A stretch of DNA of 64,000 nucleotides from Undibacterium sp. KW1 (GCF_009937955.1 NZ_AP018439.1:5952001-6016000); one strand, 5' to 3'; shown: positions 47,792-58,335, numbered from the stretch's first letter. Translations and numbers: made by a program. The notes: generated from the letters alone by a model not told the origin.

Positions 47792-48322
47792 TTAAACCGT
47801 AGCAGAGCGGGTAAATACTGCGTTGGAAGACATTGCTTGTTTGTACATGATCAGGACACGCAGCATTTTGCCAAGGAACAAACCGTTGAACAGGCCGAAC
47901 AAGGCAGTGCTGATAACAGCGAACAACATGTTGCTGTGCAGGGCAGGATTCACGTGCAAAGCCACATTGACAACATACTTCATGACAAAGATGGACATCA
48001 TCATGACCAGCGGACCCCAGCTACCACGGTAAAACACGGTGCCCTTGTCAGCCAGGATGCGGACGTTCTTGTCACTGACCATGTTCCAGGACACTGCCGC
48101 ACCGGCTGTCATGGTTGCCAGCCATGCTGCCATTACCACAGGATCAGCGCCGAAACCGGACAGTATGCCTTGTACCGACAAGGCCAGCATGACCAGGGGA
48201 ATGATGACCACTGCCCTGACTGTCAGTTCGCGATCGACGCTGGACTTGATGCCGCGGTAAGCCAGAAAGCCGAGGATTGCCCATACATACATTGGTGTGC
48301 CGCTGATGATTTGGTTCAACAT
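47792..48322 (-). CDS. DUF6622-type membrane protein
   Basis: A 176-residue protein with about five hydrophobic helices (e.g. MYVWAILGFLAYRGIKSS, VVIIPLVMLALSVQGILSGF, LVMMMSIFVMKYVVNVAL). The opening MLNQIISGTPMYVWAIL... is typical of small betaproteobacterial membrane proteins of the DUF6622 group; no function is known. GGAGAT precedes the start. Confidence 0.8.
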   Translation of the reverse strand: MLNQIISGTPMYVWAILGFLAYRGIKSSVDRELTVRAVVIIPLVMLALSVQGILSGFGADPVVMAAWLATMTAGAAVSWNMVSDKNVRILADKGTVFYRGSWGPLVMMMSIFVMKYVVNVALHVNPALHSNMLFAVISTALFGLFNGLFLGKMLRVLIMYKQAMSSNAVFTRSATV

Positions 48323-48529
48323 GATGATCTCCTTGAATACTGTTTAGTGGGGTTTAGCGTTATTTCGCCGGTTTGTTTTGCTGCGATGGAAGAAGTATTG
48401 CAAAGCTGATCTGCTCTGTATGCCAGAAAGCGACGAAGCGTTGGTTCTTGCCGCGAAAGAGGTGTTTTTGGTCGTGAGTGGCCCAGCGCAGACGTGTAGA
48501 ATGCTAGGTTTTCTTCGTCTGGATACGCT

Positions 48530-49438
48530 ATGTGGTTCAAGAATCTGCAAGTTTTTCGTCTGACAACTCCCTGGAAGATCACTGCCGAGGAGTTGCATGC
48601 CCAATTGTCACGCATTGCGTTTTCACAATGCGCCTCGAACGAGATGCAAAGCCAGGGCTGGGCATCGCCTCGCAATAATGACCAACTGGTACATAGCGTC
48701 AATCAACAATTCCTGATTTCGCTGGCAACAGAAAAAAAACTGCTGCCTTCCAGTGTCATTAACCAGGTCACCAAGGCCCGAGCGCTGGAAATAGAAGAAG
48801 AACAAGGCTTTGCACCTGGCCGCAAAGCCATGAAAGACCTGAAAGAACGCATCACTGAAGAATTGCTGCCACGCGCCTTTGGCGTCAAGCGCAATACCAA
48901 TGTGTGGATAGACCCTGTGAACCGCTGGCTGGTCATCGATGCTTCGAGCCCATCCAAGGCGGATGAAGTCATCAAGCTCTTGCTGAAGTGCTGCGACAAG
49001 CTGCCACTGGAAGGCTTGCGTACCAAGACTTCTCCACAGGCAGCCATGACAGGCTGGTTGGCCGGCAATGAAGCCCCCAAGGGTTTCACGATAGACCAGG
49101 ATACTGAACTGAAGTCTTCTACCGAAGACAAGGCCACCGTACGCTATGTACGCTACACACTGGAACCGGATGATATCCAGAAGCATATTACCGCTGGCAA
49201 ACAATGCACCAAGCTGGCGCTGACCTGGGATGACAAAGTCAGCTTTGTCCTGACCGACACATTGACAATCAAGCGCATCAAACCGCTGGATGTACTCGAT
49301 GAAAGCAAGGATAAGGGTAGTAATGAAGAAGAACGCTTTGATGCAGACTTTGTTCTCATGACTGCCGAACTGGCCAGTTTGCTCAGTGATGTGGTGTTTG
49401 CTTTAGATGGTGAAATGGATAGCGCTCAGGCTGCTTGA
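48530..49438 (+). CDS. rdgC: recombination-associated protein RdgC
   Basis: A 302-residue ring-forming DNA-binding protein that limits RecA-promoted exchange. It begins [15 protein letters not shown], contains [39 protein letters not shown] and the [22 protein letters not shown] segment, and [16 protein letters not shown], all family-specific. Length is normal. A strong terminator follows. Confidence 0.96.
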   Translation: MWFKNLQVFRLTTPWKITAEELHAQLSRIAFSQCASNEMQSQGWASPRNNDQLVHSVNQQFLISLATEKKLLPSSVINQVTKARALEIEEEQGFAPGRKAMKDLKERITEELLPRAFGVKRNTNVWIDPVNRWLVIDASSPSKADEVIKLLLKCCDKLPLEGLRTKTSPQAAMTGWLAGNEAPKGFTIDQDTELKSSTEDKATVRYVRYTLEPDDIQKHITAGKQCTKLALTWDDKVSFVLTDTLTIKRIKPLDVLDESKDKGSNEEERFDADFVLMTAELASLLSDVVFALDGEMDSAQAA

Positions 49439-49460
49439 TGAGCTGACGCTTCTTGCCCTA

Positions 49461-49500
49461 CAAAACCCCCGCTCAGGTAATTGGGCGGGGGTTTTGTTTT
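49461..49500 (+). terminator. rdgC terminator
   Basis: Perfect 12-bp arms CAAAACCCCCGC and GCGGGGGTTTTG with a 12-nt loop and a trailing T-run. Confidence 0.9.
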
Positions 49501-49953
49501 GTGCGCAGCATTTACTATAGGCCGAAGACCTATCAACACAGAGGTACGGGCGCAGGAAAAACTGCTTGCAAGCAGACTTCGTTACGCAAATGAACGGAAA
49601 TAGAACGACACGTGCTCTCTGCTCTTACTCTGTTGTTTGGGTTTCTTATTTTATTTCTAGATCGCAGCGCTTCCTCGCTGTAGTAGGGTGCGCCGTGCGC
49701 ACCGTTTTACCATCGCTCAATCGTTCTCTTAGTCACGCCACACGGTGCATCAACCAACGACTCTAGGCTCCAGCCTGCGCTGGAGCGACGAAGTTTCGGC
49801 TAATTCTTTCATAACCTCGACGGCTAGCTACTAGCATTCCCGTTGCTGTTGATGAAGTATTGGAGCAGTAGCTGGAGGCTACCGTGCTGGCGCATACAGC
49901 GGTGTTCATGGATCAAGGTAGATGCTTGCCTGGATTGCAGGAAAATGCGGACG
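49501..49953. other. gene-free chromosomal flank with repeat fragments
   Basis: About 450 bp without a credible gene between the rdgC terminator and the mobile element. It contains an ACACAGAGG motif, a GGTGCGCCGTGCGCACC palindrome at about 49687-49703, and the GCTCCAGCCTGCGCTGGAGC palindrome at 49767. It reads as a pile-up of small dispersed repeats. Confidence 0.6.
49767..49786. repeat. REP-like short palindrome
   Basis: GCTCCAGCCTGCGCTGGAGC followed by GACG. A sister copy, GCTCCTGCTTGCGCAGGAGC followed by GACG, is at 60881-60900. Arm changes are compensated, which points to selection on the hairpin. Confidence 0.6.
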
Positions 49954-49984
49954 AAAAAAAAGACAAGCGATGCTTGTCTTTTTT
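49954..49984. terminator. original tRNA-operon terminator, now outside the element
   Basis: Arms AAAAAAGACAAGC and GCTTGTCTTTTTT with a 2-nt loop. Read on the minus strand it would have lain a few bases after the tRNA-Asp 3' end before the element inserted; it now lies 4.4 kb away, just beyond the left attachment site. Confidence 0.75.
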
Positions 49985-49990
49985 CTTGAA

Positions 49991-50010
49991 ACTGGCGGAG
50001 CGGACGGGGC
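49991..50010. repeat. attachment site, distal copy
   Basis: Exact 20-bp copy of the tRNA-Asp 3' end region (ACTGGCGGAGCGGACGGGGC); homology stops at once on both sides. Confidence 0.88.
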
Positions 50011-50215
50011 ACTGTAAAAATCTCACCCTCCGAATTTTTCCACCAATAGAATCAAGGACTTAGCAACATTATTAATAAAAGGAAACAGAAAAACTCTTAC
50101 CATTTCTGTTACCACTGCTAAACGAGGAAGAATTTTAGCAGTGTTTCTACAATTATTGTATCTATCAAATAAAAAATGCACTTACTCACTTTTTCATAGG
50201 GCATTCCCTATTGTG
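50011..50215. other. AT-rich gap downstream of the toxin gene
   Basis: About 205 bp with no reading frame. Two hairpins are visible: CACTGCTAAA/TTTTAGCAGTG at about 50114-50149 and AGGG/CCCT just after the toxin stop. One may end toxin transcription. Confidence 0.4.
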
Positions 50216-50692
50216 CTAAATTTCCAACTCAGCATGATAATTTTGAAGGGTTGTGTGCCTATACTCAATGCTATTAAGAATATTTGAATCAGGCTTCCTT
50301 ACCGCACTTATGTATTTCTCAACATATTTCTCAAACTTCTGTGCAATATAAGGCTGCTTCGCCACCAGTTTATTATGCTCTTCAGCAGGAATCTTAAATA
50401 CTTCTGTCGAAATGTAGGCGGGATCTGAAATGAGAAGTGCTTTTGAAAAATCTAACCCTTTGCCATATGGAGGAGCATTACCGACTGAGGGATTTTTTTT
50501 TGTTAAGTATGCAGCCTTATGCCTAATATTGCTTCTGAGTGGTATTCCAAAAGTCAAATTTTTTATAGAAATGAGAACTATTCCATACCCTCTAATTTTG
50601 CCAGCTTCCCATACTCCACCAATATTATCAAGAACCTGAACCAAATGGGTATGATCTGCATAAAAAGTTGAATCAAGTTTAAGAAGCTGCAT
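50216..50692 (-). CDS. type III toxin-antitoxin system RNase toxin, ToxN/AbiQ superfamily, TenpN-like
   Basis: A 158-residue basic endoribonuclease candidate. The pattern matches TenpN/ToxN toxins: an N-terminal LDSTFYADHTHLVQVLD, the core RGYGIVLISIKNLTFGIPLRSNIRHKAAY, GLDFSKALLI, and a C-terminal helix pair ending TTLQNYHAEL. The decisive evidence is context: directly upstream lie a strong promoter, two direct RNA repeats and a terminator placed before the toxin ATG, the defining layout of type III systems, in which read-through sets toxin dose. Known members abort phage infection or stabilise plasmids. Assignment to TenpIN rather than CptIN or ToxIN is by motif memory. Confidence 0.82.
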   Translation of the reverse strand: MQLLKLDSTFYADHTHLVQVLDNIGGVWEAGKIRGYGIVLISIKNLTFGIPLRSNIRHKAAYLTKKNPSVGNAPPYGKGLDFSKALLISDPAYISTEVFKIPAEEHNKLVAKQPYIAQKFEKYVEKYISAVRKPDSNILNSIEYRHTTLQNYHAELEI

Positions 50693-50712
50693 GAATATGC
50701 TTTCGATAGACC

Positions 50713-50734
50713 AAAAAAAACCCCTTTCGGGGCA
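50713..50734 (-). terminator. attenuating terminator between antitoxin repeats and toxin
   Basis: Short CCCC/GGGG stem with GAAA tetraloop followed by eight T on the minus strand, 21 bases before the toxin ATG. Confidence 0.85.
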
Positions 50735-50862
50735 TTTTTTGGCAGTTATTTCTGTTTGAATATTTTTACTATTTTACGTGGGGCTATTCTACCGCCACAA
50801 TAATTCTGTTTGGAGACTTATATATTTTACGTGGGGCGTTCCTACCTCCACAAACTGCAAGA
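50713..50862 (-). ncRNA. type III antitoxin RNA with two 53-nt repeats
   Basis: Transcript of about 150 nt between the promoter at 50865-50893 and a terminator. Repeat 1 is 50801-50853 and repeat 2 about 50748-50800; both hold TTGTGG(A/C)GGTAG, then GCCCCACGTAAAATA, then CAAACAGAA. GTGG and CCAC can pair in each unit, giving the compact fold that inhibits the toxin, and the A-rich part is the expected processing site. The terminator (CCCC-GAAA-GGGG and eight T, 50713-50734) separates it from the toxin gene. Confidence 0.82.
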
Positions 50863-50864
50863 GA

Positions 50865-50893
50865 ACTATGCCACATAAACAAAACATTGTCAA
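50865..50893 (-). promoter_or_regulatory. promoter of the antitoxin RNA and toxin
   Basis: Minus strand TTGACA (50888-50893), exactly 17 bp, CATAGT (50865-50870). It is the only strong promoter ahead of the repeat array. Confidence 0.75.
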
Positions 50894-50983
50894 GTCTAAT
50901 TGGCATACCAAGTTATAACGAACTCTCGAAAAAAAAAGCACTATTGAAAAGTAATGAATTCCTATTATTTTTTGTTCCTTGTA

Positions 50984-51165
50984 AAAAACCAGTCATTTTG
51001 ACTGGCTTTTTATTTATATCACATACTTGACAATCTAAAGATTTTCAATATAAATATGATAACAGTTTCCCTACTGGTGATTCAATCATAATTGAAAATC
51101 GTAGATTGTCAAGACAGAATAAAGATTAAATTGCCTTAACGAAAATTGTTAAGGCAATTTTTTTA
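50984..51165. promoter_or_regulatory. inverted repeat with face-to-face promoters between two terminators
   Basis: Arms at 51026-51049 and 51091-51113 are inverted copies starting CTTGACAATCTA with one mismatch and one bulge. Each arm supplies TTGACA with a 16-bp-spaced -10: TATAAA (51049-51054) on plus, TATGAT (51085-51090) on minus. Plus transcripts would end at the terminator 51128-51165 (AAATTGCCTTAAC stem), minus transcripts at 50984-51013 (CCAGTCA stem). Two convergent RNAs of about 100 nt are predicted; none has a reading frame. Confidence 0.5.
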
Positions 51166-51204
51166 TTCGTCAATTAAGTTTCTCGGTTCGGAATATTGCC
51201 AATG

Positions 51205-51560
51205 TAGATGGTGGACAATAGATAGCCCAGGTTAAAAATATTCAGTAAATACTGATAACTGCAAATGGTGAACCTCCACAATAAGCGACATTATTTTTTT
51301 AATGAAGTGGCTAGAACGGTAATCAAGCAAAGCCACAGGGAAGTCAATCAGAGGAACCCCGCTTGAGCAGTATTAAGACTGTGAATCCTCGAAACTGGAA
51401 AGCTTAATAAATTTCAGTCTGGTGCTATGTGGTTAGCCCCAGTAAAGACCTCAAGTTCAAATTTTTAAAATTTGTCCTTTGGGTAAGTCTTTGCTGGAAC
51501 CGTGTGATAGCACGGTGAACAGCAAAGACACAAACAAGACCGATAGGTCTTGTTTACAGC
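51205..51560 (+). ncRNA. candidate structured noncoding RNA of unknown class
   Basis: A GC-richer island in the AT-rich element with no reading frame. Helices seen: 51307-51312/51331-51336, 51323-51328/51361-51366, 51351-51355/51386-51390, 51376-51381/51415-51420 and 51394-51398/51439-51443, each interleaved with the next, as in serial pseudoknots. Then a hairpin 51487-51496/51520-51529 with inner stem CCGTG/CACGG, and a 10-bp hairpin 51532-51541/51546-51555 with GATA loop. 51444-51449 could compete for GTCTTT. Strand is inferred from nothing stronger than the order of helices. Confidence 0.45.
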
Positions 51561-51668
51561 ATTTATATTATTATTTTTATATTTATTTATATTAATACCA
51601 TATCAGCAAAGAAGAACTCGTTAGAGATTTACGATAGTAAATAAAAAGGGAACGGCTAAAAAATTACA

Positions 51669-52814
51669 TTATTTTTTGTATTTTTGGGAATTATCAGGGG
51701 TTTTACCAAACTTTTTTTCATACCATTTCAAAGTATCAGCAAGGTCCTGAACTCTTTCCCTTTCCTTATCTAATTCTTTATTCAATTCTTCAGTTTTAGC
51801 CTTTTGTTCTGTAATCTGGTTACTCACATTCGCAACTCGTTTATCAGCCCATTCCTTCGCTTGTTTTTTATATTCTTCAGCTTTCTTTTTTTCTTTTTCA
51901 GCAGATTTTTTAATCTGCTCCAATTCTTCGGTCACTTCAACACTTGGCTTATGCCAAGCAGATAAAACACCCGTCATTACACTACCAATTTTTGAACCGA
52001 AACTTAGAGCATTTTTTTCTGCTAATTCTATTATTTCATTCGCTTTATTTTCTGCTTTGGCAATTCCTGCTTTATAACCCTTTTTCATATATTGTTTTGC
52101 TACTGCCTTGGCATCTGCAAAAAATCTAGCTTGTGCTTTTTCTGCTTGCCACTCACCGCGAGTTAATCTTCTACGACCTGGGCCTAACCTGGTTAATCCG
52201 TGTTTCAATGCTACCTTATTAGAATAATCGTCTTGAATATGTCGCATTGATTCAATATAGGCAAGATTTTGAGCACCAGCATTTTTACCTTCTTTTTTAG
52301 CTACATTTTTGGCTTTAATACCTTCGTGTATATCGTCAAATCGTTCCCCAATTCTGGGCACTACTGTGAAATGTAAATGTGGGTGTGATTCGTCCTCATG
52401 AACAACAACACTTTTTAATCTGTCACCATATTTATTTTTTAACCATTTCAAAGTATCTTCTGCAAATTCTGGGAAACTATCTTCCATTTCACGAGGAAGA
52501 CTTGCCACCCCGACCAGAGCAACCATACCGTCTTTTCTTAATTTTCTGCCAATAGAATCGGTTGCACTTTCTGCCCACTCTTCTGCCATAGGCAACACTT
52601 CCATAGGTGGAACACCGTAAAGTATTCCTGGTTTTCGTGGTTCTTGGATATGGGGACAAGCTTCTTCTATACGAGCTTGCTCCTCCAGAATTTGACGAAG
52701 ACTTTTAACTTGTTTTGTTGTGGTTATTTTGTTACCGTTCTTTTTGGTAACTGTTTTAGTTTGCTTTGAACCTTCACGAGCATAAGCATCAAAATGGATA
52801 AATTGATAGGACAT
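51669..52814 (-). CDS. MobV-family relaxase (Pre/Mob)
   Basis: A 381-residue plasmid-type mobilization relaxase. Residues 139-148 read HEDESHPHLH, an exact fit to the MobV metal-binding motif HxDExxPHxH; the histidines would hold the metal at the nicking site. The N-terminal catalytic domain spans about 1-220 and the C-terminal 90 residues are a charged coiled coil (about 290-370), as in other MobV proteins. It should nick an oriT lying just upstream and needs a conjugative helper. No RNA or Rep gene accompanies it. Confidence 0.88.
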   Translation of the reverse strand: MSYQFIHFDAYAREGSKQTKTVTKKNGNKITTTKQVKSLRQILEEQARIEEACPHIQEPRKPGILYGVPPMEVLPMAEEWAESATDSIGRKLRKDGMVALVGVASLPREMEDSFPEFAEDTLKWLKNKYGDRLKSVVVHEDESHPHLHFTVVPRIGERFDDIHEGIKAKNVAKKEGKNAGAQNLAYIESMRHIQDDYSNKVALKHGLTRLGPGRRRLTRGEWQAEKAQARFFADAKAVAKQYMKKGYKAGIAKAENKANEIIELAEKNALSFGSKIGSVMTGVLSAWHKPSVEVTEELEQIKKSAEKEKKKAEEYKKQAKEWADKRVANVSNQITEQKAKTEELNKELDKERERVQDLADTLKWYEKKFGKTPDNSQKYKK

Positions 52815-52889
52815 ATTATTATATTTTTGTTATTATTTAATATATCTTTTTCTATCTCCTTGTCAACGAATCGGCTTTTAATTTTGCTT

Positions 52890-52909
52890 GTATAGTGAAC
52901 CGACTATAC
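52890..52909. promoter_or_regulatory. candidate MobV oriT
   Basis: Inverted repeat GTATAGT-GAACCG-ACTATAC, 76 bp upstream of the relaxase start. On the relaxase strand AGTATAGT followed by a short spacer and ACTATAC resembles the AGTATAGTGTG...ATACTTTA nick-site hairpins of MobV plasmids such as pMV158. Confidence 0.5.
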
Positions 52910-53001
52910 TTATTGCATAAGTGTCGGTCCTGCGGAGCTAAAACCAAATCAAAACCAACAGCCAAACCTTAAGGGTTTCACCCTTAAAATCCCGTTCCGA
53001 A

Positions 53002-53027
53002 TAAAAAAATCCAGCTCAAGGCTGGAT
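53002..53027 (-). terminator. integrase terminator
   Basis: Arms ATCCAGC and GCTGGAT with a 5-nt loop followed by seven T on the minus strand, immediately after the integrase stop. Confidence 0.85.
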
Positions 53028-53033
53028 AATTTT

Positions 53034-54335
53034 TTAATCGGTTTGAGGTAATTTTTTCATCATTTCACTTTCAGGAATGAGCTTTACCGTTCGCAATAAT
53101 TTAAGTTGTTGCTGGAGAATAATTTCAGCCAATTTATCCACACTAAATTTATTTGAGTAAGTTGCTACATTCACCGATTCAATTTCGTGCCCAAAAAATT
53201 GGCACCGTGGTTCATAAGCAATTTCATTTTTCATAAAATAATCATTCAGAAATTTTCTGAGTGAATGAAAAACCAACTTACCCCGATTAATTTTTAATTC
53301 AGCCAAATGTCGAGCAAATTTTTTACCGACTGCATTTCCTGAGCCCTTACCTTCACGACTCACATATCTGAAAATAAAATCCTCTTTTGAATCAAGGTAA
53401 TTTTTGAAATCATTATCAAAAATCTGACTCGGTAAAGGAATCTCTCTTTTTCCTGCTGAAGTTTTAGAATCGCGAATTACAATAAAATTATTATAGTGTT
53501 CCGAAATTTGAAATTGCGATTTTGTCAGTGTCGTTATTTCTGAAATTCTGCACCCAGTAATTAACCCTAACAGCAACACATAATAATAATCAGGGTCAGA
53601 TTGTTTCTGCTCCTTATAATAATCACTGGTAAAAATCTGTTTAATTTCCTCTACTTCAAAAATCAAATAACCGTCTGACAATTTTTGTCTTTTCGTCATT
53701 AATGACATATTTTCAGCAGGATTTTTCTGATTCAAGAGATACCCCTGTTTAATTGCAAAATTTAATAATGCTTTAATGTAGCCAATTTTCCCGTCAATGG
53801 TCCGAGGAACATTTCCCTTACTTGCTAAATATTCTTGAAATCGGGTTATATCTCCAACCTGAATTTCAGAGATATAACATTTCAATTTAAAGAAAGCTTC
53901 AAATTCTTTTACGGTATTTTTGTGAGCCAATATCGTGGCAGGTTTGACTTTTTTCAGTAAAAAATATTTGTCTAATAATTCCAACAGAGTCAGGGATTTC
54001 GTAGAAGGAAATGGACTGGCTCGCCCAGGTCCTTCCGATATATGGGGTTGCTTTTGACTTTGATTTTGACTTTCTCGCATAAATGCCATTGCTTCTAATA
54101 ATCGCTGGTGGTCTTCAGGACCATCCGATTTAGCAATACCCCTAGACAGGTCCAGTTCGTATTTTTTTATGTTTTTGAAGTCAATATCCATTTGAATGCA
54201 TTCAAGTAGCCTAGAGGCTCTTATGATAGCAATTTGACGGTCTGCTGTATGTAATGACCGTTTAAATTGCTTACCGTGAATACGGGTATGGAAATAATAA
54301 GAAGAATTTCGGAAATAAACTGGCAAATTGAGCAT
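53034..54335 (-). CDS. tyrosine-type site-specific integrase
   Basis: A 433-residue tyrosine recombinase. Catalytic residues visible: Arg263 in TGCRISEI, Lys291, His357 and Arg360 in FHSLRKFLND, His383 in FGHEIES and Tyr393 in NVATYS. An N-terminal arm-binding region and a SAM-like core-binding domain (about 112-210) precede the catalytic domain. It starts 75 bp from the tRNA-Asp end of the element, transcribed away from it, and presumably recombines the 20-bp repeat. Residue 1-60 are rich in basic amino acids. Confidence 0.93.
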   Translation of the reverse strand: MLNLPVYFRNSSYYFHTRIHGKQFKRSLHTADRQIAIIRASRLLECIQMDIDFKNIKKYELDLSRGIAKSDGPEDHQRLLEAMAFMRESQNQSQKQPHISEGPGRASPFPSTKSLTLLELLDKYFLLKKVKPATILAHKNTVKEFEAFFKLKCYISEIQVGDITRFQEYLASKGNVPRTIDGKIGYIKALLNFAIKQGYLLNQKNPAENMSLMTKRQKLSDGYLIFEVEEIKQIFTSDYYKEQKQSDPDYYYVLLLGLITGCRISEITTLTKSQFQISEHYNNFIVIRDSKTSAGKREIPLPSQIFDNDFKNYLDSKEDFIFRYVSREGKGSGNAVGKKFARHLAELKINRGKLVFHSLRKFLNDYFMKNEIAYEPRCQFFGHEIESVNVATYSNKFSVDKLAEIILQQQLKLLRTVKLIPESEMMKKLPQTD

Positions 54336-54371
54336 AGATTGCTACCAAATTTGCTACCAGCCCAAAATGAA

Positions 54372-54404
54372 AAGGTCTTATAACTCATTGAATTATAAGA
54401 CCTT
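54372..54404 (-). terminator. element-borne terminator for the tRNA operon
   Basis: Perfect 12-bp arms AAGGTCTTATAA/TTATAAGACCTT, loop of 9, then TTTTC on the minus strand, right after the tRNA-Asp 3' end. It may replace the original terminator displaced to 49954. Confidence 0.5.
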
Positions 54405-54410
54405 CTTAAT

Positions 54411-54430
54411 ACTGGCGGAGCGGACGGGGC
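54411..54430. repeat. attachment site, tRNA-proximal copy
   Basis: ACTGGCGGAGCGGACGGGGC; bases 54413-54430 are the 3' end of tRNA-Asp including CCA, so insertion keeps the tRNA intact. Confidence 0.88.
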
Positions 54431-54489
54431 TCGAACCCGCGACCCCCGGCGTGACAGGCCGGTATTCTAACCAACTGAACTACCACTCC
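54413..54489 (-). tRNA. tRNA-Asp (GTC)
   Basis: 77 nt with encoded CCA. The acceptor stem is GGAGTGG against CCGCTCC, the anticodon loop is CTGTCAC (anticodon GTC), and the T-loop GTTCGAG is intact. Its 3' end is the element's integration site. Confidence 0.97.
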
Positions 54490-54521
54490 GAAACTACTTA
54501 ACCGTTCTTGCTGTTTATCTG

Positions 54522-54597
54522 TGGTGGGTGCTGAGAGGCTCGAACTCCCGACCTACGCCTTGTAAGGGCGCCGCTCTACCAACTGAGCTAAGCACCC
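54522..54597 (-). tRNA. tRNA-Val (TAC)
   Basis: 76 nt with encoded CCA: acceptor GGGTGCT/AGCACCC, anticodon loop CTTACAA (anticodon TAC), T-loop GTTCGAG. It precedes tRNA-Asp in the same transcript and lies 155 bp after the rRNA operon terminator. Confidence 0.97.
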
Positions 54598-54751
54598 ATA
54601 TTCTTGCCTAGTCAGATAAACTTGATGTGTGTCACCACATCAACAGAAGCAAAATTATACTTCATCTTTATGCTTCTTGTCTAGTCTTTTTCCTGGCTAT
54701 TTCACTAAAATCTGCGTAACCGCTTACAAAATCGACTATTCTCACTTAAAA

Positions 54752-54783
54752 GCAAAACCCCCACACAATAGCTTGTGTGGGGG
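54752..54783 (-). terminator. rRNA operon terminator
   Basis: Perfect 11-bp arms CCCCCACACAA/TTGTGTGGGGG with a 4-nt loop and TTTTG on the minus strand, just after 5S. Confidence 0.88.
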
Positions 54784-54797
54784 TATGCGGAATAAAA

Positions 54798-54911
54798 GCC
54801 TGACGATAACCTACTTTCACACTGGTTGCAGCACTATCATTGGCGCGTAATCGTTTCACGGTCCTGTTCGGGATGGGAAGGGGTGGTACCGATTAGCTAT
54901 GGTCATCAGGC
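54798..54911 (-). rRNA. rrf: 5S ribosomal RNA
   Basis: About 114 nt; contains CCATCCCGAACAGGACCGTGA and GAAAGTAGGTTATCGTCAGGC, with ends GCCTGA/TCAGGC pairing. Ends approximate. Confidence 0.93.
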
Positions 54912-55147
54912 ATAACTTGTTGATTCGTTGATCGCTACGTTGTTTTGTAGCTGGCAACAAATCCAATTCAGAAGAAGTTAAGTAGAGTGTGCGATCTTAT
55001 TCGCACTAATCAAATTTGTTTTGTTACCCCAAGCGAGACCATCGCTTGAGGTAGTGGTTGTGACTGCTGTCGAACTTGCCTGCTGTTTCCACAGCTAGCA
55101 CATTTCGCAAACGCTTCACAATACTTGTCGTAGCCTATTACCTGCTA

Positions 55148-58030
<2,883 letters not shown>

Positions 58031-58323
58031 AACGTTAGCTTCTGGTGTCTGTTATCGAATCTCTTCAATCCCAGGTTCATCACCAAAAACCGGTTATAGT
58101 TCTTTACTACTTATGAGTATTACTTTAGCGTTTGCCGTATCTCAAGGAATTTGATTTTTTCTAAAACTTGTCTTTCGACAGCTTTTTCAAACTCGCTTTT
58201 TAATACTATGTTTGTTCGATACAATCACAACCCTTCCATAAATTCGATTAGCTCGTCATTGCTGACTCACCAACCTCTCTTTACAGAAATAATTTTGATT
58301 ATTTCTACTTTACTTCTTCTAAA

Positions 58324-58335
58324 TTGTTAAAGAAC
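58324..58335 (-). promoter_or_regulatory. boxA-like antitermination site before 23S
   Basis: Minus strand GTTCTTTAACAA, the boxA core used by Nus-factor antitermination complexes, in the 16S-23S spacer. Confidence 0.7.

Larger units (their letters stand above)
49991..54430. mobile_element. integrative mobilizable element in tRNA-Asp, carrying a type III toxin-antitoxin locus
   Basis: A 4.4-kb segment bounded by the exact direct repeat ACTGGCGGAGCGGACGGGGC at 49991-50010 and 54411-54430, the latter containing the last 18 bases of tRNA-Asp. It is conspicuously AT-rich against its flanks. Contents: tyrosine integrase adjacent to the tRNA end, MobV-type relaxase with oriT-like repeat, ToxN-like RNase with its RNA antitoxin, and a structured gene-free stretch. 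No replication protein, excisionase or conjugation genes are seen, so it should need a helper to transfer. Confidence 0.88.

Noticed and set aside
48316-48702. 128-codon minus-strand frame over the rdgC start
   Set aside because: Overlaps the well-supported rdgC start and the membrane protein gene's upstream region; no ribosome site or family features.
49566-49766. 66-codon plus-strand frame next to the element
   Set aside because: Composed of dispersed repeat sequence, no ribosome site and no similarity pattern.
50748-50853. Direct repeats resembling a CRISPR array
   Set aside because: Only two units of 53 nt that are contiguous without spacers, with promoter, terminator and toxin gene around them; they are an antitoxin RNA array.
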